A stretch of 64,000 nt of DNA from Hygrophila difformis (Eukaryota; Streptophyta; Magnoliopsida; Lamiales; Acanthaceae), in contig JAOANR010000015.1 in the NCBI GenBank assembly GCA_030278955.1, positions 36,674,487 to 36,738,486 on the forward strand, written 5' to 3'. Positions within the stretch are counted from its first letter, which is position 1; each line of letters starts with the position of its first letter. The notes below the pieces were generated by a model that worked only from the letters and a program-made list of their open reading frames with translations, was not told the DNA's origin and made no database searches. Below are positions 1 to 10,321 of this stretch, piece after piece. The translations under genes were made by a program, and so were the position numbers.

Positions 1-93
1 AAAGTAGTGAACAAATATTTTCCACCATATTCAATTTTCTAACCTTAAAAAATAAATATTAATAAGGCATCATTATTCATATGTGCATTCCAG

Positions 94-233
94 GTGCTGT
101 ATTCAAGAGTCTTACTTCGCTCATGGAAGCAGATGGAATACCAGACAAGCCAAAAGGCATCACCATCAAATCTGAAAAAACTACCCGTGCGAAGAAGACA
201 AAATTGGCAGATAAAGCTAAGGGTGCTAGATAG
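94..233 (+). CDS. Terminal exon of an unidentified gene (partial)
   Basis: An open frame follows a good intron acceptor (tgcattccag, ending at 93) and runs from codon 96-98 to a TAG at 231-233. It encodes about 45 residues with a lysine-rich, hydrophilic end: the frame starts AVFKSLTSLMEADGIPDKPK and finishes KLADKAKGAR. The composition and the acceptor look like the last exon of a real plant gene whose earlier exons lie before the window. I do not recognise the family. The basic tail could be a nuclear or nucleic-acid-binding tail, but that is a guess. The antisense frame at 45-236 is a shadow. The exon call rests only on the acceptor, the open frame and the stop. Confidence 0.4.
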
Positions 234-1475
234 CAATATGCATGTGAATAGCTAATTCCTCATGTTTCGGAAATTTGACATGGAAACCAACCTTACCATT
301 GAGGATTGGTTTTCATTAATCAAATTTTAGTACTATATTTTGCGTATGAACAACTATCATTTTGTATAAACCTAATATCATATTGCAAGCATAACGCTGC
401 ATCTTTTGTATATCTATCTTATTTTGAATTAGCCGAAGCCATAATTACTTTATATGATATGTTGTCTGCTGTTCATCAACTTTGTCATAGTTATGGTGTT
501 GTTCATGTGATTTGAATTGGCTATTTTGTCTGTGGGGCATAGTTAAATCCAATAACCATGCAATTAATTGTTGTTCTTTATTTCCTATTTCTTTTGTGAA
601 CACAGACATAGTATTCATTATTGCAATTGATTACAGCTATGTGTTGCTGTGACCATGCAAAAACCATGTAACAATTCAATAACCATGTAATTAATTGTTG
701 TTCTCATATGTACATAGCGATTATTATCAAAATAACATTACAACAAATATCATCACAAATAATATCAACGAGAAATATTTAAAACTATATTATATGATTA
801 ACTACAATACATCCACTTGAATAATCAACTAATTGCTTCTAACCCCATACGAATTTGAAACAATATCTACACACATCTCCAATAACTATATTATTCCGTT
901 CGAAAAAATGACCCAGGCCTCGTGACATTTTTAATGCTCCCAACTGAACTTTGCATAGAACACCACCTTCTCCACAACGAAGCCAAGTGCTTCTTCAAAA
1001 TTGCAAACCTAAATTTTCCCATACATTCTTTGGAATAAACTGCAACAATATTCAGACATACAATTAGTACCTGCAACAATATTCAAACATCATTTTATTC
1101 AGTGAAAAAACTATTTACTTATCTAACAATATAATAATCAATACCAAACTACGGAGGTGTAACTGTTTGTAGCTGATTCTTTAACTTTTACTTTCTTCCT
1201 ATGTTTCTTGTTGGCTTCCTAGAACTACGGAGATGTGTTTGGAATGAACATCTATTTTTCCATAAAATTCAAAATTTTTGAAAGTTTAAATTGTTCAGAA
1301 TAACTGTTCCGAAAAGTACTCAATTTATCCTGGTAAGCATTGCCTTACGTCTATTCCGTATTAACAATTATGCAATTTTACATATTCCAGTTCTCTTTCG
1401 ATGAAAAGACCCACTCAAACTATTCAATTTGCTTGCTATCTCATAACATCATCCTTTTTAGTATTCATTCCAGAC
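234..1475. other. Non-coding stretch, part probably inside a Helitron
   Basis: About 1.2 kb of AT-rich DNA without a supportable gene. The first part may be the 3' untranslated region of the exon ending at 233. The last part must belong to the Helitron whose 3' end is at 1507, but its 5' end could not be placed. A short repeat (caataaccatg...aattaattgttgttct) occurs near 550 and 680. Confidence 0.4.
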
Positions 1476-1506
1476 GCGGGGCATCGCCCGCACCACACGA
1501 GCACTA

Positions 1507-1507
<1 letters not shown>
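1476..1507 (+). mobile_element. Helitron 3' terminus (hairpin plus CTAG)
   Basis: A 5-bp GC stem (GCGGG at 1476-1480 pairing with CCCGC at 1487-1491) is followed 12 nt later by CTAG at 1504-1507 and then by a T. This is the standard 3' end of a Helitron, a rolling-circle transposon that inserts between A and T. No Rep/helicase gene is visible, so the element is probably non-autonomous. Its 5' end was not located. Confidence 0.65.

Positions 1508-1547
<40 letters not shown>
1508..1547. repeat. (TA)n microsatellite
   Basis: About 20 uninterrupted TA units directly abut the Helitron CTAG end, so the element probably inserted into, or next to, a TA-rich target. Confidence 0.9.
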
Positions 1548-1550
<3 letters not shown>

Positions 1551-2176
1551 TGAAAGTAGATGATAGACCCATCTCAAACTATGATAATGAGGCCCTGAGC
1601 TCTAACTTAATTTAGGCCACCACCACATAACAATGAATTTAATATTCAATTGATAAACCACCAAAGGAAAAACATGCAACAAAAACATGACACATGTGTT
1701 CTAACAATGTGGTTTTGCACCATTTTCTGGTTTTATTATATGGCATGTATTGAAACAAGTATATGATCAACTTTGGATTGAAATAATGCTCATGTTTTTA
1801 TGTGTTCCATTGGCCCCCCGATAATAGATATGCTGGAGTACTCGATTTCGATTCTGCTGAGTGAGATTGATTTTTCCAACTTGGGATAATACAGTAGTTT
1901 CTTATTTATGTGTTTGTAAGGAGTTACTCAGTTATGAGTTGAGTAGATTCTTGTAGCAGCATAGTATTTTTTTTTTTTTTTTTCAGGAAACTTGTGCATT
2001 GTACTATATACATGTCAGTATTAGTCCTCTACACAAAAACCTACAAAGGATGGTGTGCAGAAGCAGACTCATCACAAAGGAAGGAGCACTTTTTTAATGT
2101 GTGTATGAGGAAAGCAATATGAATATTGTGTTTGATGTGAATTTCCCGTGTCTGAAATAATGTGATCTCTTGTGTT
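1548..2176. other. Non-coding stretch with relic of F-box 3' flank
   Basis: No gene. The part around 1715-1830 (a wording like tttggattgaaat...ttttatgtgttccattggcccc) resembles the 3' flank of the F-box gene at 6450-6500 and of its copy at 43970-44010. It is probably a further relic of the same duplicated unit. Confidence 0.4.
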
Positions 2177-2384
2177 AAATAACCCTGCGATAGGGGATGA
2201 GGACTTAGCCCAAGTAGTTAAGTGCCTTCACTTCCAACTGAAGGTTGGAGGTTCGATTCCCCACCTGTCCCATTATCCCTCATTTTTATTCCATTTGTAA
2301 TTTGTGTGGCATGTGCTCCCACCACCCCTTTCCCATGCCTTTAGTGGCTCCTCCCAAAAAAAATAAAAAAATAACCCTGTGATA
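2177..2384 (+). mobile_element. tRNA-derived SINE with target-site duplication
   Basis: The body is 2193-2368. It starts ggggatgaggacttagccca, with an A-box-like tagcccaagtagt (2207-2219) and a B box ggttcgattcc (2250-2260), and ends in an A-rich tail. It is flanked by a 16-bp duplication (AAATAACCCTG[C/T]GATA at 2177-2192 and 2369-2384) with one difference. This is a Pol III retroposon moved by LINE machinery. Several related copies lie elsewhere in the window. Confidence 0.85.
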
Positions 2385-2445
2385 ACTTCAACGTATTTCT
2401 ATATATCCTATAAATGTGGAGTATTATATTGCTGGCTCTGTTTTA

Positions 2446-3111
2446 GAGCCCGTTTGGATTGGCTTATACTCTTATGCTTTTGGCTTTTGCTTTTAACACT
2501 TTTAATTTTTGAAGCTGGCCAGGGAGTGCTTTTATGAAAAATATAAGCCAAAAGCACCTAGTGATGTGTGCAGAATCATAAATGCCCCTACTAATTCAAT
2601 CCGGTTACGGTACAACCCCTTGAATTATATGCACGTGCATACATCACATATAACATTTCTCCTATCACATAGAATATCCCTCACATCACATATTCATCCA
2701 TCACTGAAAAATCTCTCCCATCACACTCTCACAAAATATTCTCCATCATATGAAACATCTCTCCCATCACATGAAACATATATCCCATCACATATAAAAA
2801 GTATGTATGTGCAAGTGTATGCACCAAATCCACACCCCTACTAATTTATTTAAATTACACTATAAATATATACTATCACATATACTTCTAAGTGCTTCGC
2901 AAAAAATATACTTCTAAGTAGCATATCTTATTTGGTAATTTACATATTTCAAAAACACTTTTCACTCTTACACATCCAAACAAACTTTTTAAAAAAAGTT
3001 GCTTTTCAAAAATTATATCCAAACACAAAAATTACATATTTCTGCTTTTGACTTCTACTTCTACTTTTGCTTTTGCTTCTACTTTTTTAAAAAATCAATC
3101 CAAACGAGTCC
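2446..3111. mobile_element. Tourist-like (PIF/Harbinger) MITE, 666 bp
   Basis: The terminal inverted repeats are GAGCCCGTTTGGATTG at the left and, inverted, GGACTCGTTTGGATTG at the right. The element is flanked by the trinucleotide TTA on both sides (2443-2445 and 3112-3114), as for PIF/Harbinger elements. Inside are imperfect short repeats built on catcacat and on gcttttgctt. A 111-codon open frame at 2509-2844 is made of these repeats and is not a gene. Confidence 0.7.
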
Positions 3112-3114
3112 TTA

Positions 3115-3555
3115 ATATTGATGTCATGTCATTTAACGTTTAAATTATGTGTAAAAGATGTGTTGAATACTACTATAAACTAGTAAGTACTATTAATTAA
3201 TTTAATTATTTTTATAAAGATAAAGGCTGAATATAAGTTAGTATTACGGTAACGATTTTCCATCTTTAATTAATTTGTAGTTGGTTATTTTTTGCCTGCG
3301 TCACCCTTTTAGAAAAAAGAAGAGATATCATGAGATGGTGTATTGGTATTGGTTGTTCCCAAGCATCATAATTCATGAATACCTGTAGCCTTAGAAGTTA
3401 GAACGATGCAAATCGTTGTATGCATATTTCATATGGGCTGTGGAATTTGTCGTTTCTATGACATTTTAGATGGGGTTGGTTATTTGAGATTTGTGTTAAG
3501 TGATGATACAAATTTAAACGTTTATTTATTAATATAATACGATGAGTTTCAGATT
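3115..3555. other. Non-coding stretch
   Basis: AT-rich DNA between the MITE and the SINE. I see no gene or recognisable element. Confidence 0.5.
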
Positions 3556-3747
3556 AACTACTTAATATTGGGGATGAAGACTTATCATAGTAGTCAAGTC
3601 CCCCAACTCCCAACTTATCGGTTGGGGGTTCGATTTCTCACTCGGTCCTTATCTATCCCTTTTATCTCATTATAATTTGTGTGACATGATTTCCTACCAC
3701 CCTTTCCTAATCTATATAGACTGTTTAAAAAAAAACTACTTAATATT
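3556..3747 (+). mobile_element. tRNA-derived SINE (copy A of duplication)
   Basis: The body is 3570-3733: head ggggatgaagacttatcata, B box ggttcgatttc, and tail tgtttaaaaaaaaa. The 14-bp target duplication aactacttaatatt is exact (3556-3569 and 3734-3747). The same insertion is present at 35583-35774, so it predates the segmental duplication. The left edge of the duplicated block coincides with this SINE's left flank. Confidence 0.85.
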
Positions 3748-3795
3748 AATAGTAATAATTAATAAATAACATGGAAATAGAAATGCTAAACCACA

Positions 3796-3976
3796 CACTA
3801 CAAGAATTTCGCGGGTAGGTGACGAAAGGATTTCGTCGCCTTGTTCGTCGCCTAGCGTCTTTGTGTGCTAGGCGACGAACAAGGCGATGAAATCCGCCAG
3901 GCGACGAGGTTTTAGCGACGACTTCAATAAAATTTCATCGCCAAATTCGTCGCCTTGCCGCGAATTTCTTGTAGTG
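3796..3976. mobile_element. CACTA (En/Spm) MITE, copy A
   Basis: A 181-bp element with inverted ends CACTACAAGAATTTCGCGG and CCGCGAATTTCTTGTAGTG. Its interior is built from gtcgcc/ggcgac motifs in both orientations and can fold back on itself. These are features of CACTA-derived MITEs. It is shared with copy B at 35823-36004. Confidence 0.8.
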
Positions 3977-4076
3977 CGATCTTGAGCCTCAAATACAGTT
4001 AGGAAATGCAGGTGTCTGATAAATATTTTTTTGCTATAAAAATAATTATTTTGTTCCAAAATAACTGGTTTGACTG

Positions 4077-4277
4077 ATACAAAACTAATTTTTTTTTTTT
4101 TTGCTGAACAGCCTATACAGGCTAGGAAAGTGGTGGGAGCCCATAAAACACAATTACAAAGGGAAAAAGGGAGGGATAGGGGCCGGGTGAGAATCGAATC
4201 ATCAACCTAAAGGTTGATCGAGAGCCAGGGGCTTAACCACTTGAGCTAAGTTCCAATCCTCATACAAAACTAATTTT
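4077..4277 (-). mobile_element. tRNA-derived SINE, minus orientation (copy A)
   Basis: A T-run (the reverse of the A tail) leads into gctgaacagcctatacaggc, and the inverted B box gaatcgaatca and inverted A-box region lie at the right. The target duplication atacaaaactaatttt flanks the element (from 4077 and from 4262). The same insertion is at 36105-36307. Confidence 0.8.
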
Positions 4278-4425
4278 GAACAACTAGTTTCTTTTTTTTT
4301 TCCCCTAATATTTTGAAACAATTGTTTAGCTAGGAGTATAAAATAGTAGGATTTCATTTATCAAACATTTTTTTATATTAATAAATACGTAATCAAAAGA
4401 ATTGGTCAAAATAAATTTATTATGT

Positions 4426-4593
4426 TTTTTTTACACATTGACATATATATGTCGACAAATGTATGTGAGATCCGAAGTCACACAAGATTACAAATGGGGA
4501 TAAAGGGGTGGGATAGGAGGACGTGTGGAATCGAACCCCCAACCCATTGGAAGGTGGCAGAGAACATGACCACTTGAGTCCAGTCCCATTCCC
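4426..4593 (-). mobile_element. tRNA-derived SINE, minus orientation (copy A)
   Basis: A T-run is followed by a body with inverted B box gaatcgaaccc and inverted A-box region ccacttgagtccagtccc. No clear target duplication was found. The copy at 36454-36630 carries a short extra caaccc-type repeat. Confidence 0.6.
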
Positions 4594-4599
4594 AATTAA

Positions 4600-4993
4600 G
4601 AGAGTGTTTATTTGTGCATTTTGGAACTGATCATCTGATTATTGCGTTTGCAAAATGCAAATAATTAATTAATCATGTTTGTGTACTAACTTCGAATAAT
4701 CTATTATTTGAGTTTTGAGTTAATGAAAATGCTATTTTCTTGCCGCTACATTTTGGTGCCACAAGAAAATTGCGTTTAGCAAAAAATAAATTTTACCATA
4801 TTGTTGCCTTTTGAGGTAATAAAAAATGCAAATCCAAACGCTTTTTAATGATTATCTCATTATTATGATTTGAAACAGCATAAACTCATCCAAACACATT
4901 AATTTTTTACCGCACGATTCGTTACAGCAATTATGTGATTATCCATTTTCTAAATGCTGCAGCACTTTTTAAAACGCACATCTAAACACCCTC
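4600..4993. mobile_element. Tourist-like MITE upstream of the F-box gene (copy A)
   Basis: A 394-bp element with ends GAGAGTGTTTATTTGTGC and, inverted, GAGGGTGTTTAGATGTGC. It is flanked by TAA on both sides (4597-4599, 4994-4996), as expected for a PIF/Harbinger MITE. It lies about 215 bp before the F-box start codon, so it may form part of the promoter. The duplicate is 36636-37029. Confidence 0.7.
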
Positions 4994-5208
4994 TAAATTT
5001 ATCCTGTTATCAACAGCTAATTAAGGTAGATTGTGACACGTGTAGGAAGGACATTGTCGCGGTTGTTAGTTTGTTAGAGATCCTGAATATATTGTGATTT
5101 TGTTGAATGGAGTAGTGGCCAGAGGTTCTTTCGTTTTTTTTTTACTGGTTCATGTTTTTATATTCGATTTTCATCAAATCAGTATATCTCTTACTCTCGA
5201 CAATAATC

Positions 5209-6357
5209 ATGTACTCCAACAACCCATCCAATATCTCTCGACTGTCCTTTGTTCCAGGCGAAATCCATGAAGATATCTTGCGGTGGCTCCCCGTAAAATC
5301 CCTCTTGAAATTCCGGTGCGTTTCCAAATCCTGGCGTACCTTAATCGACAGCGAGCGCTTCGTCAAAATCCACCTGGAGACTTCGAAGAGGCATCCAACA
5401 TTTGCGCACCACAGGGTCATAATCAGCAACGACGGCCTCCCACCAGAGAAACCTATCCTCAGTCATTGTTCTTTGGGCCGTTTGGTGAGCGAACCTTCTA
5501 TTCAATTTTTTTTGGATGATCCTGTGCCCGATTCGGCTTCCTCGATTTACATGGTGGGTTCCTGTAATGGTCTGATTTGTATTCTGGTTGATAGAAAATA
5601 CTTTTATCTGTGGAATCCTAGTTTAAGAATTTCCAAAAAATTGTCCTTTTTCGATGATCATTTGAAGGATGGTAGAGTTATAAAATTCGGATTTGGGTAC
5701 CTAGAATCGGCCCAGGATTACAAAATTTATGGGGCTCTAACTGGTATTTTGTCTGCTCGTACATCTAAGTCCGCAAGGAAAATCTATAGTTTAAAGTCCG
5801 ATTCTTGGAGCACAGCTAAGGAGAGTACATTTAATTTTGAAATACATGGTGGAGGGTTGGGTATGTTTGTGAATGGGAGGCTTCACTGGACTGGCCAGTT
5901 GTGTTCCAACCCGAAAAACTTTATCTTTTCTTATGACTTGATGACTGAGGAGCATGAAATGGTGCAGCTGCCTAGTGAAGCTAGTGATCTAGAAGATGAT
6001 TACTGCCATCTGATGTTGGGCGATTTTTCTGGATGCCTTTGTATGGTGCAATTCCATCCAGATGAACAGGTGGATGTTTGGGTTATGAAGCAGTATGGTG
6101 TGAAGGAGTCTTGGATTAAAATGATGACTGTTCCTAATCCTTACCATACTATAAATTTATCGTTCAAATTTTTCATGAATCAAAATAGAGAAATCTTGAT
6201 TAATTTTCAAGATGATTTAGCAATAGTTAGGTTAGAAGATTCTACGCTTTGGTATGCTCCTCGAAGGTTTGGTGTTTGTTCGGCTCTTGAACAGGTAGTC
6301 TACGTGGAAAGTTTAGTATCATTCGTCCAAAGAGATGGAAAAGAGAGGCAAGAGTAG
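5209..6357 (+). CDS. F-box protein with F-box-associated (FBA) domain
   Basis: A single-exon gene of 382 codons. The N-terminus has an F-box (about residues 12-55) with the typical LPVKSLLKFRCVSKSW core. It is followed by an F-box-associated region with GSCNGLICI, YFYLWNPSLR, FGFGYLESAQDYKIY, VNGRLHWTG and FSYDLMTEEHEM. Known family role: the F-box binds SKP1 and the C-terminal domain selects substrates for SCF ubiquitin ligases. The substrate cannot be told from sequence. The frame is open 19 codons further upstream, to an ATG at 5152, but the Met at 5209 gives the usual short N-terminus before the F-box. The length is normal for the family (about 350-420). The copy at 37245-43805 is broken, so this is the only intact member in the window. 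A related name such as CPR1/CPR30-like would be a guess. Confidence 0.88.
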   Translation: MYSNNPSNISRLSFVPGEIHEDILRWLPVKSLLKFRCVSKSWRTLIDSERFVKIHLETSKRHPTFAHHRVIISNDGLPPEKPILSHCSLGRLVSEPSIQFFLDDPVPDSASSIYMVGSCNGLICILVDRKYFYLWNPSLRISKKLSFFDDHLKDGRVIKFGFGYLESAQDYKIYGALTGILSARTSKSARKIYSLKSDSWSTAKESTFNFEIHGGGLGMFVNGRLHWTGQLCSNPKNFIFSYDLMTEEHEMVQLPSEASDLEDDYCHLMLGDFSGCLCMVQFHPDEQVDVWVMKQYGVKESWIKMMTVPNPYHTINLSFKFFMNQNREILINFQDDLAIVRLEDSTLWYAPRRFGVCSALEQVVYVESLVSFVQRDGKERQE

Positions 6358-6600
6358 ATAATGTTAATGGAGAAATTCTCAAAATACATGTGCTACTTGT
6401 TCATTTCTTTTTATGCTGGTGAAACAATTTTTTTTTTTTTTAATCAAGCTTGGATTGAAATGTGGAGTTTTTATGTGTTTCATGGGCCCCTCATAATATT
6501 GATAGTACTCATCTTCAAAAAGGAATATTTAATTTGTAGTACTCGCTTTAATTTCTAATGATTTCTTATTGATGCAAGAAGCTCCTGTATTTAATTTGTG
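6358..6600 (+). other. 3' flank of the F-box gene
   Basis: A probable 3' untranslated region, with a T-run at about 6429-6441. It matches 43806-44010 only imperfectly, in contrast to the near-identity of the upstream flank. The small open frame 6361-6558 is not supported as a gene. Confidence 0.5.
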
Positions 6601-6749
6601 CTACTTGGGGTTGTGGCTTCATTTATGGATTCTAACATATGACGAGCTAAATTGCAAAGAAGACACAAAATACAATAAAGTATCAAAGCAGGAAATCATC
6701 ATCAACGAATGTAGCAGACAAATTAAAATACTCTGAAGCGATCCAGTAG

Positions 6750-7947
6750 TATAAAGTCAGGAAAGACTAATTTAACTCTCGATAAATCTGATCCCTCGAG
6801 CAATTTATTACATGAGGCTTAACCTTGACCTGAGCAGGCAGGCAATACCAGTCTTTAATTTCACTGATGATCTCAAACAGTGGCGAAACTAGACTTTGAA
6901 AGAAGGGAGGGCCGAACAGAGAGTGATGGAATCAAAACTTTATATTGGAGCTATTAAAATAAATATATTTGTTCCGGTTTGAATCAATTTGATTTGGTCG
7001 ACTTGAGTTCAGATAGTATTCCGAGTGTATTTTAACAATTTTTTTGGTAACACAACCTAAAAAGCCAGCAAAGAAGAAAAAAGAAAGAAAAAAAACTAAC
7101 TACAAACTACAAAAAAATAGTTATCTCCTCAAATACTCAGTACCCGCCGCATCACACTCCAAAAGACCCTCAATCTCATATTCGTAATTAAGTTGCATAA
7201 ATTCTTAATAATTCAAAATAACACGTAATTTTACTAGATATATTTGTTAAATATTTTTATAAGAATATTATGAGTTCATAAGACGAGTATGTGCTATTGA
7301 ATTAAATTTTTCATTCCAACAAGTTAGTTTCGATCTTGAGCTCAACTTGCTTGTTTAAGTTTAGTGAATCAAGCCAAGTTTAATTTTGTATATTCAGTGA
7401 GCCGAGCTTTAGTAGTATTTATAAATAAAAAGTAAAAGGAATAGGAGTTTCATTCAATGACCTAGTCCATTTTTAAAATTTTAAACAAAACTAGAATGGA
7501 ATGCTATGAATCCCTATCATTTAGCATATTTAATTAGTAAAGCAAATTTTAAAATATACTATATTAAGAGGAAGGGAGACAATGAAAAATTGAAGCAGAT
7601 GATGCACTAAAAGGAACCAACAGCACCCTATATATGTAAGCTTAATTTGTCAATCATGGAGGGGCCCGCGCCCTTCCTCCTCTCAACCTCCTTTCGCCCC
7701 TGATCTCAAAGTCAAAAGGCATGATTTTCCATTCAGAGCTCTTCTCTGTACGTAATTGCCAATGAAGCTTCCTATTCACATTGGGAATTAATTTGGAGTG
7801 GTTGGATTCCACGCACAATGTGACATAAAATGGTCCGATTGAAGTTGTCAATAAGCTATAAGGGATTATCATCAAATGCAATGAAGATGATTGATGATGA
7901 GCTGTAGAAGAAGTAGAACGATAGAACTGCGTGCTCCAGTGTTCCAA
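6750..7947 (-). pseudogene. Fragment of unidentified convergent gene, split by a hAT element
   Basis: On the minus strand an open frame from 7947 to 7703 contains NRKLHWQLRTEKSSEWKI and then PFDFEI. After the hAT insertion (6878-7702) the frame resumes as SEIKDWYCLPAQVKVKPHV and ends CSRDQIYRELN with a stop near 6755. A related fragment at 26250-26482 (minus) reads IMSFDFDEIINEIK and VKTHVIDC and lacks the hAT. A shorter one lies near 44130-44340. Repeated preservation of the reading frame suggests an exon of a real gene lying tail to tail with the F-box gene. I do not recognise the family. This copy is disrupted. No start or exon structure can be given. Confidence 0.45.
6878..7702. mobile_element. 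hAT non-autonomous element with 8-bp target duplication
   Basis: The ends are CAGTGGCGAAACTAGA and, inverted, CAGGGGCGAAAGGAGG, with a flanking 8-bp duplication ATCTCAAA (6870-6877 and 7703-7710). The 8-bp duplication and CAGxGGCG ends are hAT hallmarks. The related site near 26320-26350 reads through without the element. No transposase frame is present. The stretch at 7035-7190 (aacctaaaaagccagcaaag) resembles a LINE 3' tail, probably a nested insertion. Confidence 0.8.
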
Positions 7948-8251
7948 AAGAGGGAAATATAATGCATGGGCTCAAATCCATAATTACGGGCTAATCGTTT
8001 TCATACTCCCTCCATATGAAGTGTCTCATAGTATTTTTTAGATGGATGGAGTTGATTATAGTTAATATGAGGGCAAGTTAGTGTTTGAGATTTATCTGAT
8101 GTAATAATGGTATAAATTTAAAATTTCAAATATTTCGTTAATATAATGTAACATACCATGCAAATGGAATTGCTAAAGCACCGATCTTTGAGTTTCGAAT
8201 ACACTTGGGAAATATTTGGTTCACCAAAAACCTTGCCAGGTATATCATGCA
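7948..8251. other. Non-coding flank with a short Stowaway-like relic
   Basis: Near 8007-8052 a very short inverted pair (ctccctccatatg ... gatggatggag) looks like a collapsed Stowaway-type MITE. The equivalent site near 44510 has the same relic. There is no gene. Confidence 0.4.
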
Positions 8252-8346
8252 TTAGTTTTTTTTTAGAAGCCGAAGCCAGAAAACAAGTAGAAAAAAAGAA
8301 AACAAAAAAACAGAAAGCAATAAAATTTAACAAAACAAGGAGTCAA

Positions 8347-10321
8347 CTAGAATCTGGGGAAGCACACGCCGGACGCATCCACCGCCAGGTCCCCACGCAC
8401 AAAATCTGGAGGAAAGGCCCATGTCGTGAAGAAATCTTCAATGGACGCCCCGTGTTTAGCTAGTCTGTCCGCCACTCTATTGCCTTCCCGCAACACATGG
8501 TGCACAACACATTCCACAAAGGTTCCACGCAGGTCCTTAATTCGGCCAAGAATAGCAGCAAAAGGATGAGATATCCACTCCATCTAACAACTCCAGCGCA
8601 GCCTTGGAGTCTGTATACACACAGATTCGTGTAATCCCCATTTGCGCCACAAACTTCAAACCAGCTGCAAGTGCAGAAAGCTCAGCATACATGTTTGACT
8701 GAACACCAAGAAATCCACACCCGCCCCCAAGCCAATGCCCAGTTCCATCCCTTACCACGAAACCGAAACCTGCCGGCCCCGGGTTCCCAATTGCACTCCC
8801 ATCCACATGTAAGATAGAGCCAACACCACCCTGCATGTTCCAAGAGACCAATCTCAGCTGTCTACTGGAATGTCGAGAGTTGGCTCCTGCCAATTCAATC
8901 TCCGCCGCCCGGCTCACAATATCACGGTGAATTTTCCAAACAGATTGCGCCACGCCCCGAAACAGACGTGCGTTCCTCTCCAACCAGATGGCCCAAGTAG
9001 CAGCCAAGAACACAGCTCCATAGGTTCTATACAGGCCCAACAGAAACGATCTAATCTGCACCCGTGGGATAGAGTAACAATCTGGGGGAATATAGATGTG
9101 TAGGGAGATCCAAACCTGTCGAGCCCATCCACAATAAAACAACCAATGGCACCAACTCTCATCATCCACTCCACACAGGACACAAAGAGGGGAGGAAGCA
9201 AGACCTCTCCGGAACCGGGTATCATTTACAGGTGTCGCATTATGGCTAAGCAGCCATAAGAGAAACGAATATTTTTCTGGAATCTCCACCTTCCACATCC
9301 AGCTCCAATCAGTCTCCACCTCAGTCCCAACCAAAAAATGATAGGCAGATCGAACTGTGTAGACACCGGTACTGGTATGCTTCCAAATCCAAGTATCCGG
9401 GACGTCAGGGTGCAACGCCGGGGGCGGGGCGCTACAAATCTGTTGAAGAAGGACTTGTGGGACTGGAGTGTATACGCCCTCCCAACACCAAGCATCGTCT
9501 ACCACCACATCCTTAAGTTGAAGATCAAGGTCTTGATATGCAACATATGGCATGTGCGGAGCTAAAGGGGTAAACTCCCCCCAATTTGCAAACCATAAAG
9601 ACATGTGGCCCTGTCCGACCCGCAATGAGTACCCCGTTTGAAGTAAGGGTACTAATTTCCCCAACAGTTTCAAAACCCAAGTCTTCCCTGGAGTAGGCAC
9701 ATTCTGGAAGATATCACAGCCCGGCGCCATTCCATGTATGAGTTGCACCCAGGTTTTACTGGCCGAATGAAGAAAACCCCATAGGATTTTTCCCAACAAA
9801 GCCACATTCATTTGCCGGGCTCGTCGTAAACCAAGGCCCCCGGTTGCTTTGGAGGAGGCCTCTTTATCCCATCGAATCAAATGGAGACCCTTCCCTTCAT
9901 GGTCTTTCCACAAGAACCTGTTAACCCTTTTGTCTATGGCCTTGCACACCGATTCCGGAAACCAGTGCAACTGCATAAAGTAGGTAGGGATAGCAGACAT
10001 TACCGCACGACATAAGGTAAGCCGACCCGCTTTATTCAGTAACTTGCACGCCCAACCCTCAAGCCTCTTATCCATTTTATCAAGAATAAAGGAGAAGTCT
10101 CGGATCCGCTTCCTGCCACATATCATAGGAAATCCCAAATAGGTACCGAAAGTTTCTACCACAGGCATGGAGAGCAAACCCTGGATCCAGCTCTGTTCAG
10201 GCTCAGCAATAGCAGGAGCAATAAAAAGTGATGACTTCATAGGGTTGAGTTTCATTCCAGAGGCCTCCCCAAAAGTTTGCAACGCCCCAGAGATAGCCTG
10301 AATACTAACATTATAGAGCAC
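8347..10321 (-). pseudogene. LINE C-terminal part: RT thumb, zf-RVT, RNase H
   Basis: The frame 10321-8537 continues the RT thumb (GMKLNPMKSSLFIAP, TYLGFPMICGRKR). It then carries the zf-RVT region (YSFLLWLLSHNATPVNDTRF, then LCVLCG..DESWCHWLFYC) and an RNase H domain starting LHVDGSAIGNPGPAGFGFVV, with NMYAELSALAAGL and VYTDSKAALELL supplying the acidic residues. A frameshift near 8580 moves the end of RNase H to the frame 8583-8347 (VLREGNRVADRLAKHGA). RNase H of this kind is typical of plant L1 LINEs. The tail motif recurs in the LINE remnants at 30375-30640 and 53655-53910. Confidence 0.85.

Larger units (their letters stand above)
3557..8125 (+). repeat. Segmental duplication block 1, copy A
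   Basis: This block carries upstream SINEs and MITEs, the F-box gene and its 3' flank. Its partner is 35583-44640, which is interrupted by a 5.4 kb Copia element. By eye the part up to about 5600 is around 99% identical between copies. The end of the coding region falls to about 97%. The 3' flank is more diverged still and carries different indels. Confidence 0.85.

Noticed and set aside
2193..2368. Functional tRNA gene at the A/B-box sequence
   Set aside because: No cloverleaf can be formed, and target duplications plus an A tail show it to be a SINE. The same applies to the other A/B-box copies.
2509..2844. 111-codon open frame
   Set aside because: It lies wholly inside a MITE and is built from repeated catcacat-type sequence.
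5142..5429. Antisense frame over the F-box gene (also 37178-37465)
   Set aside because: Shadow of the F-box coding frame; it repeats in the duplicate only because the DNA is duplicated.
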